From Phormidesmis sp963789215 (GTDB lineage: Bacteria; Cyanobacteriota; Cyanobacteriia; Phormidesmidales; Phormidesmidaceae): DNA of 64,000 nucleotides. Every line of letters begins with the position of its first letter. Within the stretch, counting starts at the first letter, position 1. Location of the stretch: contig CAWBJY010000011.1 in assembly GCA_963789215.1 (NCBI GenBank), forward strand, positions 930,001 to 994,000, in the 5' to 3' direction. Positions 50,873 through 60,411 of this stretch are shown piece by piece. Below the pieces are notes generated by a model that did not search any database, was not told where the DNA came from, and worked only from the letters and a program-made list of their open reading frames with translations. A program made the position numbers and the translations under genes.

Positions 50873-53800
50873 TTACGCCGGTGCAAGCGTACGGCGCTGC
50901 GAAACTAGCTTGAAGGCGCTGATAATGTCGCCCTCTTTCCAGTTGTTGAAACCGCCGACCGCGATACCACACTCGAAGCCAGACGCAACCTCTTTGGCAT
51001 CGTCTTTCATCCGCTTGAGCGAATCGAGGTTGCCCTCGTACACGGTTTCTTCGCCGCGTGTGACGCGAACCTTGCAGTTGCGCGTTACCTTGCCCGATAG
51101 GACGTAACAACCCGCAACGGTGCCCTTGCGAACCGGGAAGACCGCGCGAACTTCCACCTTGCCTAGCGGCTCTTCGACCATTTCTGGCTCCAAGAGACCT
51201 TCCATCGCCGCTTCAATGTCTTCTAAGAGCTGGTAAATGATGTCGTAGTCCTGAATGTCTACGCCTAAGTTATCCGCTTCTAGTCTGGCACTGTTCGATA
51301 CGGTGGTGTTAAAGCCGATGATCACCGCGCCGCTGGCTGCGGCAAGGTCAACGTCGGTTTCGCTAATCTCACCCGGTGCTGCCATCAGCACTCGAATTTG
51401 CACTTCACCTTGAGGCAGCTGCTGCAAGGAACCCAGAATCGCTTCTAGAGACCCTTGAACGTCTGCTTTCAAAATCAGGTTTAGCTCTTTGAGATCGCCT
51501 TCTTTCGCCTGCTCCGATAAGGAGTTCAGCGTTACTCGGCGAGAGGCCATGGTCTGCGCCAATCTAGACTGACGCCGCTCAATGGCTTTCTGGTCGGCGG
51601 CGGCTCGAGCGTCGCGCTCTTCGGCATACACCTCAAACTCTTCACCAGCGGGCGGCACGTCGTTAAGACCTAGCACCTCTACTGCAAAAGAAGGCTTAGC
51701 ATTTTCAGCTCGATTGCCTCGGTCGTCGGTCATTGCTTTGACGCGACCAAACACGGGGCCAGCCGCAAACGCATCACCGATTTTGAGCGTCCCGTTTTGA
51801 ACCAACAAAGTGGCCACAGGGCCTCTTGCTTTGTCCAAGTGGGCCTCAATCACAGTGCCGCGAGCCAGGCGATCTGGGTTCGCTTGCAGGTCTTCTACTT
51901 CAGAAACTAGCAGCAGCATTTCTAAAATGGTGTCTACGTTCTCGCCTGTAATCGCACTTACCGGCACCATAATGGTGTCGCCGCCGTACTCTTCAGGGAC
52001 GAGTTCGTATTCCATCAGCTCTTGCTTCACCCGGTCGGGGTTGGCCGCTTCTTTGTCGATTTTGTTAATCGCAACCACAATCGGCACACCTGCTGCTTTC
52101 GCATGGCTAATGGCCTCAATCGTTTGCGGTCTAACGCCATCGTCAGCCGCGACGACTAGAATCGCGATGTCTGTAACTCTGGTGCCTCGCGCTCGCATAG
52201 CGGTAAAGGCTTCGTGGCCAGGTGTGTCTAGGAAGACAATCTGACCAGACTTCCGTTCGCTGTTCGGGTTCGACTTGAGATCGACGTGGTAGGCACCGAT
52301 GTGCTGAGTAATTCCTCCGGCCTCACCCTCGGTGACTTTAGCCTGACGAATGTAGTCGAGCAGGCTGGTTTTCCCGTGGTCTACGTGGCCCATGATGGTG
52401 ACAACAGGTGGACGCTGCTTCAAGCTGCCAGCGTCTTCCTCGCGCACCATTTCAGTGACCTTACGAGCTTCGGGCGCTTCTTCCGCGGTAACGGCTTCTA
52501 CTTCGAACTCTCTGGCGACCATTTCGGCAGTGGGTACGTCCAGCGTTTGGTTAACGTTGGTCGCGATGCCCTTAAAGAAGAGCAGCTTGATCACTTCGGT
52601 CTGCGGTACGGCTAGCTGATCGGCTAGATCGTGCACGCTGATGCTGCCCGTTAAGACGATCATCTCAGGTCTTTCTGGGGCGACCTCTTGGCGACGTTCT
52701 CGGCGTTCTCGGCGCGAGGGCGATCTTTGCTTAGTCTTTTTCGTTGTAGGGGCGGGCTTCGACTGACGCTGGCCTTTGGGTTTAGGCGGACGCATCAGCG
52801 ACATATTCATCTGAGCAGGCGTGACTTCGCTGCTGTTTGAATCAGCATCTTCGAAGTCATCGTCGTCGTCGATAATGACGCGCTGACGTTTGGTCTTGGT
52901 GACTTTCTTCGGCTTAATTTCCTGCTCGTCGTCTTCTTCGTCTGGGCGATCGCGTCGCTTGGGTGGACGAGGCGGTGTTGGACGGCGCAGCTCTAGGGTC
53001 GGATCGAGGAAATCATCCCCGTCGTCGCCGTCGCCGTCATTGCTGTTGCTCTCTAGCGCTTCGCTTCTGTCGGGCGGGCGGCGCAGCTCTGTTGCTGGCT
53101 TCGCTGGGGCGGCGGGTTCTGGGCGCCCACCACCGGAGCGACCGCCGGGCGACGGTCTGCTAGGTCGAACGTTAGAAGAGGCATCGTCATCAGAGCGATC
53201 GCGCTTTAACACCGGCTTAGCGACCCGGCTAGCTTCGCTACTACCACTATCTCTAGGGGCAGACCGAGAAGGTCTAGACGGTGGCTCGACGAGTTTGGGC
53301 CGTAGCTGGTCGGGACTGGCCGTAGAGGTCGTTACAATCTTTTCGGGCGTCCGTGCTGGTTTGGCAGGTGCTGGAGGCGCGTTTAAAACGACATCGGGGT
53401 CTGCGCTGCTGGCACTTTCTCTGGGACTTTCTTCTCTGGGACCGCCCTCTCTGGGACTCTCACTGCTGCGACCGGGCGTACCAGGTCGGCTTGGAGGGCC
53501 AGAAAGGCTAGGTCTAGAAACAGGCTTAGTGACAGGCTGACTAGCCGTGCTGGGCGCTGCGGTCGGCGGCGCAGTTTTAGCAACGGTTGCTTCAGGGGCT
53601 GCTTCAGGGGCTTTGGGCTTGGTCGGATAACGGCGAATTTCTAGGATTTGCTGCTGGCGAGGACGTTTGGGTTTGATAACGGCTCCCGATGAACTGTTGC
53701 GAGCGGGGGGATTTGGCCGCTCAGGTTTTCTAGCTGTCTTGCTGCTAGGTTTGTAGTCGCTAGACTTTGCGACGGCTTCAATCCGCTTCGCATCGTCTCC

Positions 53801-53923
53801 TGAGATAGTGCTGCTGTGGCTCTTTACCGCAATATTCAGCTCTTCGCAGATAGTCAAAATGTCTTTGTTTTCTAGCTCCAGCTCCTTTGATAGCTCATAA
53901 ATCCTTACTTTGCCGTTGTTCAT
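50873..53923 (-). CDS. infB: Translation initiation factor IF-2
   Basis: 1016 residues, long as in cyanobacteria. The N-terminal half (about 1-430) is a disordered Pro/Arg/Ser/Asp-rich region with SPRE-like repeats. The G domain has IMGHVDHGKTSLLD, VFLDTPGHEAFTAMRARG and VAINKIDKEAANP. C-terminal domains bind initiator tRNA. It brings fMet-tRNA to the 30S subunit. GAGG 10 nt before the ATG. Third of four in the rimP-nusA-ylxR-infB operon. Confidence 0.97.
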   Translation of the reverse strand: MNNGKVRIYELSKELELENKDILTICEELNIAVKSHSSTISGDDAKRIEAVAKSSDYKPSSKTARKPERPNPPARNSSSGAVIKPKRPRQQQILEIRRYPTKPKAPEAAPEATVAKTAPPTAAPSTASQPVTKPVSRPSLSGPPSRPGTPGRSSESPREGGPREESPRESASSADPDVVLNAPPAPAKPARTPEKIVTTSTASPDQLRPKLVEPPSRPSRSAPRDSGSSEASRVAKPVLKRDRSDDDASSNVRPSRPSPGGRSGGGRPEPAAPAKPATELRRPPDRSEALESNSNDGDGDDGDDFLDPTLELRRPTPPRPPKRRDRPDEEDDEQEIKPKKVTKTKRQRVIIDDDDDFEDADSNSSEVTPAQMNMSLMRPPKPKGQRQSKPAPTTKKTKQRSPSRRERRERRQEVAPERPEMIVLTGSISVHDLADQLAVPQTEVIKLLFFKGIATNVNQTLDVPTAEMVAREFEVEAVTAEEAPEARKVTEMVREEDAGSLKQRPPVVTIMGHVDHGKTSLLDYIRQAKVTEGEAGGITQHIGAYHVDLKSNPNSERKSGQIVFLDTPGHEAFTAMRARGTRVTDIAILVVAADDGVRPQTIEAISHAKAAGVPIVVAINKIDKEAANPDRVKQELMEYELVPEEYGGDTIMVPVSAITGENVDTILEMLLLVSEVEDLQANPDRLARGTVIEAHLDKARGPVATLLVQNGTLKIGDAFAAGPVFGRVKAMTDDRGNRAENAKPSFAVEVLGLNDVPPAGEEFEVYAEERDARAAADQKAIERRQSRLAQTMASRRVTLNSLSEQAKEGDLKELNLILKADVQGSLEAILGSLQQLPQGEVQIRVLMAAPGEISETDVDLAAASGAVIIGFNTTVSNSARLEADNLGVDIQDYDIIYQLLEDIEAAMEGLLEPEMVEEPLGKVEVRAVFPVRKGTVAGCYVLSGKVTRNCKVRVTRGEETVYEGNLDSLKRMKDDAKEVASGFECGIAVGGFNNWKEGDIISAFKLVSQRRTLAPA

Positions 53924-54236
53924 CCTTTTCCTCTTAAACCTGACTTGACTATGTGTAGTTACATAAGACGTTTTGCCCTTATCGAATCAACACGCTTGAC
54001 TCTCAACAATAGAGTAATTTGGCGGTTATTTTCTAGTCCTAGGCCCAATCTATAGGGACGCTGTGACAGTTATTGTGCATAAGGCGATGGAAAGTGGCGT
54101 TGCGATCGCCCAGTCTACGGTGCAAAATCATAGCTGAATTTGCCAGTAACCGCAGTTCAAATATTGTAATCAAAACAGCTCAGTCTGTGGCGGTGCCTAT
54201 AGGTGAGGGTATCTCCCAATACAATCGAAGCCGAAC
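53924..54236. other. Long gap inside the operon between ylxR and infB
   Basis: 313 bp, unlike the 12-60 bp spacings elsewhere in this operon. No supported gene on either strand. It may carry an extra infB promoter or regulatory RNA, but no clear element was seen. Confidence 0.4.
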
Positions 54237-54530
54237 TTACTGGGAACTGACCAGAGTAGACGGTGCTTGTTCGGCTAGGTGCTGGTTTAAAAGATTGTGT
54301 AGTTCTTTGTAAATCTCGGGTGGAATGGGCGATCGCAATGCTTTTCCTAACCGATTTTTTTTCTGCGCGTTTTCTAAACACCGCTGATTGCGACAGAGGT
54401 AGGCCGAGCGTCCCATGCCATCGGCTAGCGATACTGTGCGATCGGGAAAGGTACGAACAATCCGCCACAGCGTATCGCGATGAGCTGTTTGGCGACAGCT
54501 AATGCACAAACGATGGTTTTTCTCGGCCAT
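54237..54530 (-). CDS. ylxR: YlxR (DUF448) RNA-binding protein
   Basis: 97 residues. Family motifs: CISCRQTAHRDTLWRIVR near the start, and GMGRSAYLCRNQRCLENA in the middle; Cys residues sit in a zinc-ribbon-like place. YlxR is a nucleoid or RNA-associated regulator coded in nusA-infB operons. It starts 12 bp after the nusA stop. Confidence 0.93.
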   Translation of the reverse strand: MAEKNHRLCISCRQTAHRDTLWRIVRTFPDRTVSLADGMGRSAYLCRNQRCLENAQKKNRLGKALRSPIPPEIYKELHNLLNQHLAEQAPSTLVSSQ

Positions 54531-54542
54531 AGGCTCTATTGT

Positions 54543-56156
54543 CTACTCCTCTTCGCCAACTTCTATCACGCCAGTACTCACTTCTTCGGTCGATCCCTCA
54601 ACCGTCTTTAGCTCGTCTTCCGCGTCAATTTCTTCGTTAATGGCGGCTTCGTTCACATTTTGAGCCGTTTCGTTCCCAGTGCTCACGTTCTCAGCGGCGG
54701 CTTCTGCGCTGCCTTCTTCTAAGTCGGTGGGTTCTAAGTAGCTGCTCTCAACGTGGTCGTCTGTTGTGGGTGTTTCGCCTAGATTGTGCGCTTCAGATTC
54801 GAATAGTTCGTCTTCGCTGACGTCGTCTTCGGGTTCTGGGTAGGTTTCTCCACGGGCGATCGCCTCAGCTCTAGCTTTTTCTTCAGCGACGACTCGCGCC
54901 TTTCTTCTCCATTCTTCAGCCTCAGCAATCTCAGCGGCTTCCTCAGCGGCTAGCCGTTCGGCTTCCTCAGCTTTGAGCCTACGCGCTTCTAGAATTTCGG
55001 CGGCTTTCTCATTTTCAGTTTCGTAGTCATACTTCGCTGAGTCTTTGATATCAATCTTCCAGCCTGTTAGCCGCGCAGCCAACCGAACGTTTTGGCCTTC
55101 TTTACCAATGGCTAGGCTGAGCTGATCTTCGGGGACTAGCACGTGGGCTTGGCGACCCTCGGGATCCATCAGGCGCACCTCGTCTACCCTTGCTGGACTC
55201 AGGCCATTCGAGATGTAAGTAGAAGGATCGGGCGACCAGCGAATGACGTCGATTTTCTCGCCGCGCAGTTCGTTAACAACGACCTGAATTCTCGATCCTC
55301 TAGCACCAATGCAGGCGCCTACTGGATCAACATCGCTCTCGGTCGTATCGACGGCAATTTTGGTGCGTGGGCCAACCGAACGAGAGGGGGGATTGGCCTC
55401 GCGGGCAACGGCTACAATCCGCACCACTTCGTCTTCAATTTCTGGAACTTCGTTAGAAAATAGCTCGACAACCAGGCTAGCATCCGATCTGGAAACCAGG
55501 AGCTGAGGGCCGCGATGTGATCCTTCAGACACGCGCTTGAGAGCTACGCGGAACGTCGCATTTGCCCGGTAATTATCGTTGGGCAATTGGTCGCGCTTGA
55601 GGAGTTCTGCTTCGGTATCGGGCTGGCCTAATCCGCTGCTCACGGCCATAATGACCGACTGCCGCTCAAATCTGAGCACTCTGGCATTCAAGATAGATCC
55701 TTCTAGATCTTGGAATTCTTCTTGAATGAGTCGGCGCTGCTGGTCGCGAAGCTTTTGAGCTAAGACCTGCTTGGTCTGAATTGCGGCCATGCGGCCAAAG
55801 TCGTTTTGCTCGGGGGTTACGTCTAGGACTACTGTGTCTCCAGCGAGCGCTTCTGGGGCAACTTGCTGTACTTCTTGTAGGCCAATTTGATGGTCTGAGT
55901 TCTCGACGGTTTCGACGATAGTTTTTTCGGCGAGTACGCGAAAGCCTTCGTCTTCGGTGTCTAGCTCGACGTAGAAGTTCTCAAAATACTCTTCGTCAAA
56001 CTGGCTAGCGTCTATGCGCTGGGTTCTTCTGTAGCGTTCGTAGCCTTTGAGCAATGCTTCTTGTAGCGCTAGCTGAACCGCAGACTTTGGCAGATTGCGC
56101 TCCGTGCTAATGCTATCAATCATGCTTTGTAGCCCGTTTAAGTTCACCATCGACAT
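54543..56156 (-). CDS. nusA: Transcription termination/antitermination factor NusA
   Basis: About 537 residues. The start is set at the third Met-type codon: GTG at 56162 lies only 3 nt from AGGAG, whereas ATG at 56156 is 9 nt away. N-terminal RNA polymerase-binding domain, an S1-like domain (about 130-205), and two KH domains: VGACIGARGSRIQVVVNELR and SLAIGKEGQNVRLAARLTG. The C-terminal 170 residues are acidic and disordered, replacing the extra repeats of E. coli. Binds RNA polymerase to affect pausing and termination. Confidence 0.95.
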   Translation of the reverse strand: MSMVNLNGLQSMIDSISTERNLPKSAVQLALQEALLKGYERYRRTQRIDASQFDEEYFENFYVELDTEDEGFRVLAEKTIVETVENSDHQIGLQEVQQVAPEALAGDTVVLDVTPEQNDFGRMAAIQTKQVLAQKLRDQQRRLIQEEFQDLEGSILNARVLRFERQSVIMAVSSGLGQPDTEAELLKRDQLPNDNYRANATFRVALKRVSEGSHRGPQLLVSRSDASLVVELFSNEVPEIEDEVVRIVAVAREANPPSRSVGPRTKIAVDTTESDVDPVGACIGARGSRIQVVVNELRGEKIDVIRWSPDPSTYISNGLSPARVDEVRLMDPEGRQAHVLVPEDQLSLAIGKEGQNVRLAARLTGWKIDIKDSAKYDYETENEKAAEILEARRLKAEEAERLAAEEAAEIAEAEEWRRKARVVAEEKARAEAIARGETYPEPEDDVSEDELFESEAHNLGETPTTDDHVESSYLEPTDLEEGSAEAAAENVSTGNETAQNVNEAAINEEIDAEDELKTVEGSTEEVSTGVIEVGEEE

Positions 56157-56215
56157 GGGCACTCTCTCCTAAAAATAATTGAAATGGTTTGAATAGTTGA
56201 AAGCTGAAATAGTTG

Positions 56216-56683
56216 CTAAGCCTCTTCGGTGCTGAGCTGAACGGTTTGCACTAGATCTAGCGGAATTTTTACCGGGCGTCCTTTTAAGTTCAGACTCAGT
56301 TTGCCATCTCCTCGCCCGACCAAGCTCCCGTGCCAGGTTTGTTTGTTCTTGTACGGTTCGCTCAGCTGCACGTCTACCGGGAAGCCCTTGAATACTTCGA
56401 AGTCGCGATCGCGCGTCAGCACATCCGATACGCCGGGGCTAGATATTTCTAGTACGTATGCATCTGGGATCAAGTTCGACTCGTCTAACGCCTCGGTCAG
56501 CGCTTCGCTAAGGCGAGCACAGTCATCTAGGCTGGTGTCCTCCTGGTCGGGATTGCGAACATCTACCCGCATTACCGGCGGACTTTGATTGGTTTGAAAC
56601 ACTGCGTCGACAATTTCCAGCCCGATACTGCTGGCAATTGGAGAGGCGAGTTCAATTACTTGAGGGACTAAAGGATGAGTCAT
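56216..56683 (-). CDS. rimP: Ribosome maturation factor RimP
   Basis: 155 residues from MTHPLVPQVIELA, the usual family start; a frame start at 56737 adds 18 doubtful residues. Motifs: RVDVRNPDQEDTSLDDCARLSEAL and YVLEISSPGVSDVLTRDRDF. Assists 30S assembly. First gene of the nusA operon. Confidence 0.95.
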   Translation of the reverse strand: MTHPLVPQVIELASPIASSIGLEIVDAVFQTNQSPPVMRVDVRNPDQEDTSLDDCARLSEALTEALDESNLIPDAYVLEISSPGVSDVLTRDRDFEVFKGFPVDVQLSEPYKNKQTWHGSLVGRGDGKLSLNLKGRPVKIPLDLVQTVQLSTEEA

Positions 56684-56738
56684 ATCGGGGTTTGTCAAAA
56701 ACTGGCTGTTAGGAACTAGCCATCCTAAACCGGCCAAT

Positions 56739-56768
56739 AAAAAAAGCGGGCCTTTTACAAGCTCCCAC
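56739..56768 (-). terminator. Terminator-like hairpin in the rimP leader, possible attenuator
   Basis: On the minus strand GTGGGAGC (loop TTGTAAAA) GGCCCGC, followed by TTTTTTT. It ends about 55 nt before the rimP ATG. It could end the upstream membrane-protein transcript or attenuate the rimP operon. Confidence 0.5.
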
Positions 56769-56941
56769 TTTTCGCTTTCGGCCCTATTGAGCCAAACGAA
56801 TTTAGGCCAGATAGAATCTGGAACAGCGAACTAACAGACCTAGCGCTGCTAAAAGCAACCTTAAAAAGGTTTACTTAAGTCCAACTGCGCTAATCAGTCT
56901 AGCGTATGAACCCACAAACCCGTTCAAATTACCTCTATCTT

Positions 56942-58342
56942 TTATCTCGTCCTATTGGCTACGCCGTAGATGCGATAGCGCGAAGCCTGTATCTGCTCTA
57001 CGTCTTCTTCGGCAATGCGTTCTACATAGTTAATTTTCAATTCCTCTAGCAAGTCGCTAAGCAGCTGACGGATTTCTGCCGCCGTCTCAGCGTTTTGTAG
57101 CTCGTAGCGCAGCGTTTCGCCGAGTCGGTCAACCAACCGACCCGTCAAAGTAGCCGTTTTTGGATCGGCAGAGGCCGCTTGTAAAGTCCGCGTCAGCGTT
57201 TTAGACAGCTCTGCTACGACCTGGTGAGAAATCTGCGCTGAGATATTGTCAAATCCGGGCATGAATTTGAGTCCTTGATAAGCGGGTGCCTGCTGCAATG
57301 CGCCGATGACGCTGTGCTCTATGAGCGCGTCTAAGTCGGGTTTTACTTTGGGCAAAACTTTGTACACCATCACGTCAGATAAGTGTTTGGCTAAAGTTTG
57401 CACTTCATCTATGCCGTTGAGATCGACATATTGGTTGCGATCGCTCGCCGCTAATAGCCATCTTGTAATATCGCCATCTTGAATCAGCCGCTGAGTCTGA
57501 TCGATAGCGCGCAGCAGCACAATCTCCGTTAGCTCTACCGCAAATTGACTCACGATTGCCCGGCTGACGCGATTGCGCGTGGGTTCTAGATTGACCCAGC
57601 CAGCTTGATGTAGGCGCAGTGTGACGGGAATAATTCGCAGCCAGCGCCAGAAGCCAAGGAACAAGGGCACATCGTAGATTCTCCAGAGCATGGCGTCTGT
57701 CCAGCTGGCGTCTGCATGTCGCCGACTCAGCACATAGGTGCGAACCAAAAACTCAGCGGCGAATAAAGCCATAAACCACAGGTCTATTCGCCAGAACAAA
57801 TCAATTGGATTGCCCCGTTCGTTGATGCCTCGAAAGTAGTTAGTGTTCATCAAGGGGCGAATTTCGCGATCGAAAAAGGCTAGCTTTTCGGGGGTGTTTG
57901 TCCCTAGATAGTCTTCGCTCCAAAACTGGTTGAAGGCGGCTTTGGAGGAGTCTTCCTGGAAGCGATCGCGCATCAAATTCTTAATCCGCTCTAGCGTGCC
58001 AGATTTACCGGCCACCGCAAACGGATTTTCATCGACGATGACCTCGCTTTGTTCTCTTAGCTGCGCTAGCAGCGTCTGACTGTCTGCAATATCTTGATTT
58101 TCTAGCGCATCTACCAGCTTGAGATAGGCCGCTGTCGTCCGATCAGGTTCAATGCCTTTGAGCGTTTCGCCGTACCACTTTGTGAAGTTAGGCAGGGTTC
58201 GCAAATATAGATCGCGATAGGGAATGTAGCTGAGATCGAAAAGGACAAGGACAAGGTTTATAAGGGCGATCGCCGCCATAATCTGCTCAAACCAGGTCGC
58301 CCTGCGATTCGCTCTCACGCTTTGCCGATAACGAGATAACAC
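56942..58342 (-). CDS. Conserved membrane protein of unknown function
   Basis: 466 residues. One helix lies near the N-terminus (about 18-40, FEQIMAAIALINLVLVLF), and a hydrophobic pair occurs near 180-205 and 230-250 (WFMALFAAEFLVRTYV, LFLGFWRWLRIIPV). The arrangement of the middle helices recalls a voltage-gated-channel-like sensor (FLVRTYVLSRRH, RWLRIIPVTLRLH), but no pore segment is visible. The C-terminal 200 residues are soluble and helical. The role is unknown. Confidence 0.65.
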   Translation of the reverse strand: MLSRYRQSVRANRRATWFEQIMAAIALINLVLVLFDLSYIPYRDLYLRTLPNFTKWYGETLKGIEPDRTTAAYLKLVDALENQDIADSQTLLAQLREQSEVIVDENPFAVAGKSGTLERIKNLMRDRFQEDSSKAAFNQFWSEDYLGTNTPEKLAFFDREIRPLMNTNYFRGINERGNPIDLFWRIDLWFMALFAAEFLVRTYVLSRRHADASWTDAMLWRIYDVPLFLGFWRWLRIIPVTLRLHQAGWVNLEPTRNRVSRAIVSQFAVELTEIVLLRAIDQTQRLIQDGDITRWLLAASDRNQYVDLNGIDEVQTLAKHLSDVMVYKVLPKVKPDLDALIEHSVIGALQQAPAYQGLKFMPGFDNISAQISHQVVAELSKTLTRTLQAASADPKTATLTGRLVDRLGETLRYELQNAETAAEIRQLLSDLLEELKINYVERIAEEDVEQIQASRYRIYGVANRTR

Positions 58343-58527
58343 AATAATCTGCTCCTTCTCACTGAAATTCTCTCAGCATCCTTTCTTCTCTCCACCATCC
58401 TCTCATCACATTGAGGTACGTAGAGACCTACCGCCAAATCGTCTGATCCACCTAAAGATAGGAAAGTTCTCAGCCGCCATCTTGACCGCGCTAGACTGAA
58501 AAAAGCTCTTTACCTTTCTTTACGCTC

Positions 58528-59478
58528 ATGATCGCCGTTGCCCCAATTGTCCCCATTCCGCCCGCTCAAGACGGCGCCTATTGGCAATGGCGAGACTATC
58601 GCATCCATTACACCAAAGCAGGCGCGAACCAAGCTGCTGACTATCCCGAAAGGCCCCCGCTCGTTCTCATTCACGGCTTTGGCGCATCTACCGACCACTG
58701 GCGCAAAAACATCGCCGAACTCCAGTCCGATTTTGAAGTTTATGCAATAGATTTGATCGGCTTTGGTCGTTCTTCTAAGCCCAGCAGCGGCTACAGCCCT
58801 GAGCTATGGCGCGACCAAATTGCAGAGTTTATCACTAACGTCATTGGTCGCCCTGCGGTCGTTGCGGGCAACTCTATCGGCGGCTACAGCAGCCTTTTTA
58901 CCGGTGCTACTCGTCCCGATGCGATCGCCGGCGTTTGTATGCTCAACGGCGTCGGTTCTTTCAGCGAGCAGCAAACCACTGAGGAGCCGAATCCCTTTCA
59001 GCAGACCATCGGTAATTTAGTCAAAACCGTAGTGCTTTCTCCTTTTCCCAGCTGGGTCATCTTTCAATTCGTCCGGCAAAAGTCGTACATTCGCAAAACG
59101 CTAGAGCAGGTCTACGTCAATAAGGCCGAAGTGACCGATCAGCTCGTCGAAGATGTTTACCGTCCGGCTACAGATCCCGAAGCGCCCGCTGCTTTTGCCG
59201 CTTTGTTCAAAGCCGAGCGCGGCGAGTACGTAGACGTGCTGCTAGATAAAATGACCTGCCCGCTATTGCTTATTTGGGGCGATGCTGATCCTTGGATGAA
59301 TACTTACGCTCGCGGCGAGCTGTTTCAGCAGCACTACAGCAATTTAGAAGAACATCACATCAACGCAGGCCACTGCCCTCACGACGATGCGCCCGCAGAA
59401 GTGGACGCGCTGCTGCGTAACTGGGTGCTGAAAACGGTCGTCGGAGAATCAGCGAGTCAGTGGGTCGCTTTGAGCTAA
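58528..59478 (+). CDS. Alpha/beta hydrolase (pheophytinase-like)
   Basis: 316 residues. Oxyanion region LIHGFGASTDHWRKN, nucleophile elbow GNSIGGYS (Ser about 122), acid Asp in IWGDADPW, and catalytic His in NAGHCPHDDAP. In cyanobacteria and plants the GNSIGG and HCPHDE-type motifs are typical of chlorophyll/pheophytin dephytylases and related esterases, so a porphyrin or lipid ester is a reasonable substrate, not certain. The gene stands alone. Confidence 0.87.
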   Translation: MIAVAPIVPIPPAQDGAYWQWRDYRIHYTKAGANQAADYPERPPLVLIHGFGASTDHWRKNIAELQSDFEVYAIDLIGFGRSSKPSSGYSPELWRDQIAEFITNVIGRPAVVAGNSIGGYSSLFTGATRPDAIAGVCMLNGVGSFSEQQTTEEPNPFQQTIGNLVKTVVLSPFPSWVIFQFVRQKSYIRKTLEQVYVNKAEVTDQLVEDVYRPATDPEAPAAFAALFKAERGEYVDVLLDKMTCPLLLIWGDADPWMNTYARGELFQQHYSNLEEHHINAGHCPHDDAPAEVDALLRNWVLKTVVGESASQWVALS

Positions 59479-59558
59479 TTGACTTATCAGGTTATGTAGA
59501 CATGCGCTGATATGGGGAGTTTCTAAAGAAACCTCGCCAGCACCGATTCAGCACGATT

Positions 59559-59940
59559 CTAGAAACGTTGAGAACTTTCGTAGTGCGATGCTAGGCCTGC
59601 AATCCGGGCTCTTTCTATATAGCTAGGCAAAATATTTTTAACGTCGAAGTCTGGAAAGGTGGGACTGGTTAGACTGTCTTTGTAGCCATCTGAAGCGAGC
59701 GCATAGATACTTGGAATACCTTGTCGGCATATCCACAGCTTAAGCACCGCTAAGACTCGATAAATGCCTAAGTTAGTTAAAGCGGTTACATCGACTTCAC
59801 TCGCTAAATCGGGTGGAGGATATTGACTCAAATCGAGATGCTCTTTTCATAGCAGCACCTGCCAACTTTGAATATAAAAGCAAGCGTCCGGTTCAGCGCC
59901 AGCCTCCTGCATCCGTTTCAGTGTTATCGGGCGGGATCTG
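59559..59940 (-). pseudogene. Decayed Uma2-family endonuclease gene
   Basis: Minus-strand reading gives the Uma2 pattern in one frame: KRMQEAGAEPDACFYIQS, then a TGA at 59847-59849, then KEHLDLSQYPPPDLASEVDV and PTFPDFDVKNILPSYIERAR. Functional members read GxEPDxCFYI, then DPPPDLAxEID and end in a helix after FV. The stop interrupts the catalytic half, and the PD-(D/E)XK N-terminal part is not found intact, so it is a pseudogene. A TTG-start frame of 90 codons (to 59831) is its downstream part. Confidence 0.75.
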
Positions 59941-60132
59941 TCCCAGTCTCTATTCTGATGACGCAGCAAAGCTTTAATCAAGTTTGATCTCGCAGCGTTG
60001 CTTCACTACAGAAAGGAATTTTGATTTGGTTTTCGCTAACCATCAGGAGCACAAGTTTTCCTTTTGATATCCAAAACTGCGGAACACTTTGTCTTGTAGT
60101 AAGATTACTAAGTCCAGGAATGACACAGCACT
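59941..60132. other. Short gap upstream of the DUF4160 gene
   Basis: Probably holds the more decayed 5' part of the Uma2 gene and the promoter of DUF4160. No clear element. Confidence 0.3.
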
Positions 60133-60390
60133 ATGCCCAAAATTGACGAAGGAGAGTTTCGTCTTGAAATTCGCCTCGACGACCATGAGCCTGCGCATTG
60201 TCATGCAGTTTGCTCTGGTGGTGAGGTAAAAATAAAGTTAATAGAGGACGGTGCAATAGTTTATCCAATGTTGAGCAAATCACCAGTGTCAGGTAATCTC
60301 AATAAATCTGATGTGAAGAAGGCTTTGAAGGCAGCCAGGAAACATCAAAAGGCTTTATGGGACCTCTGGAACAAGTATCATGGTGAGTAG
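60133..60390 (+). CDS. DUF4160 domain protein
   Basis: 85 residues. FRLEIRLDDHEPAHCHAVCS matches the DUF4160 core (FxxDHxPPHvHvx), then VKIKLIEDGAIV and a basic helix (KKALKAARKHQKALWDLWNKYHGE). Such genes usually sit next to a DUF2442 gene, as here (22-bp gap), in a toxin-antitoxin-like arrangement. The biochemical role is unproven. Confidence 0.85.
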   Translation: MPKIDEGEFRLEIRLDDHEPAHCHAVCSGGEVKIKLIEDGAIVYPMLSKSPVSGNLNKSDVKKALKAARKHQKALWDLWNKYHGE

Positions 60391-60411
60391 ATAGTCCGCC
60401 ACGTTCAAACT

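Noticed and set aside
53400..53550. Repetitive SPRE-like codons as a separate mobile repeat
   Set aside because: They are part of the disordered N-terminal half of IF-2, which is low-complexity in cyanobacteria.
54073..54312. 79-codon plus-strand frame opposite the ylxR end
   Set aside because: It overlaps the well-supported ylxR gene on the other strand and shows no protein features.
58528..59478. Haloalkane dehalogenase
   Set aside because: The nucleophile is Ser (GNSIGG), not Asp.
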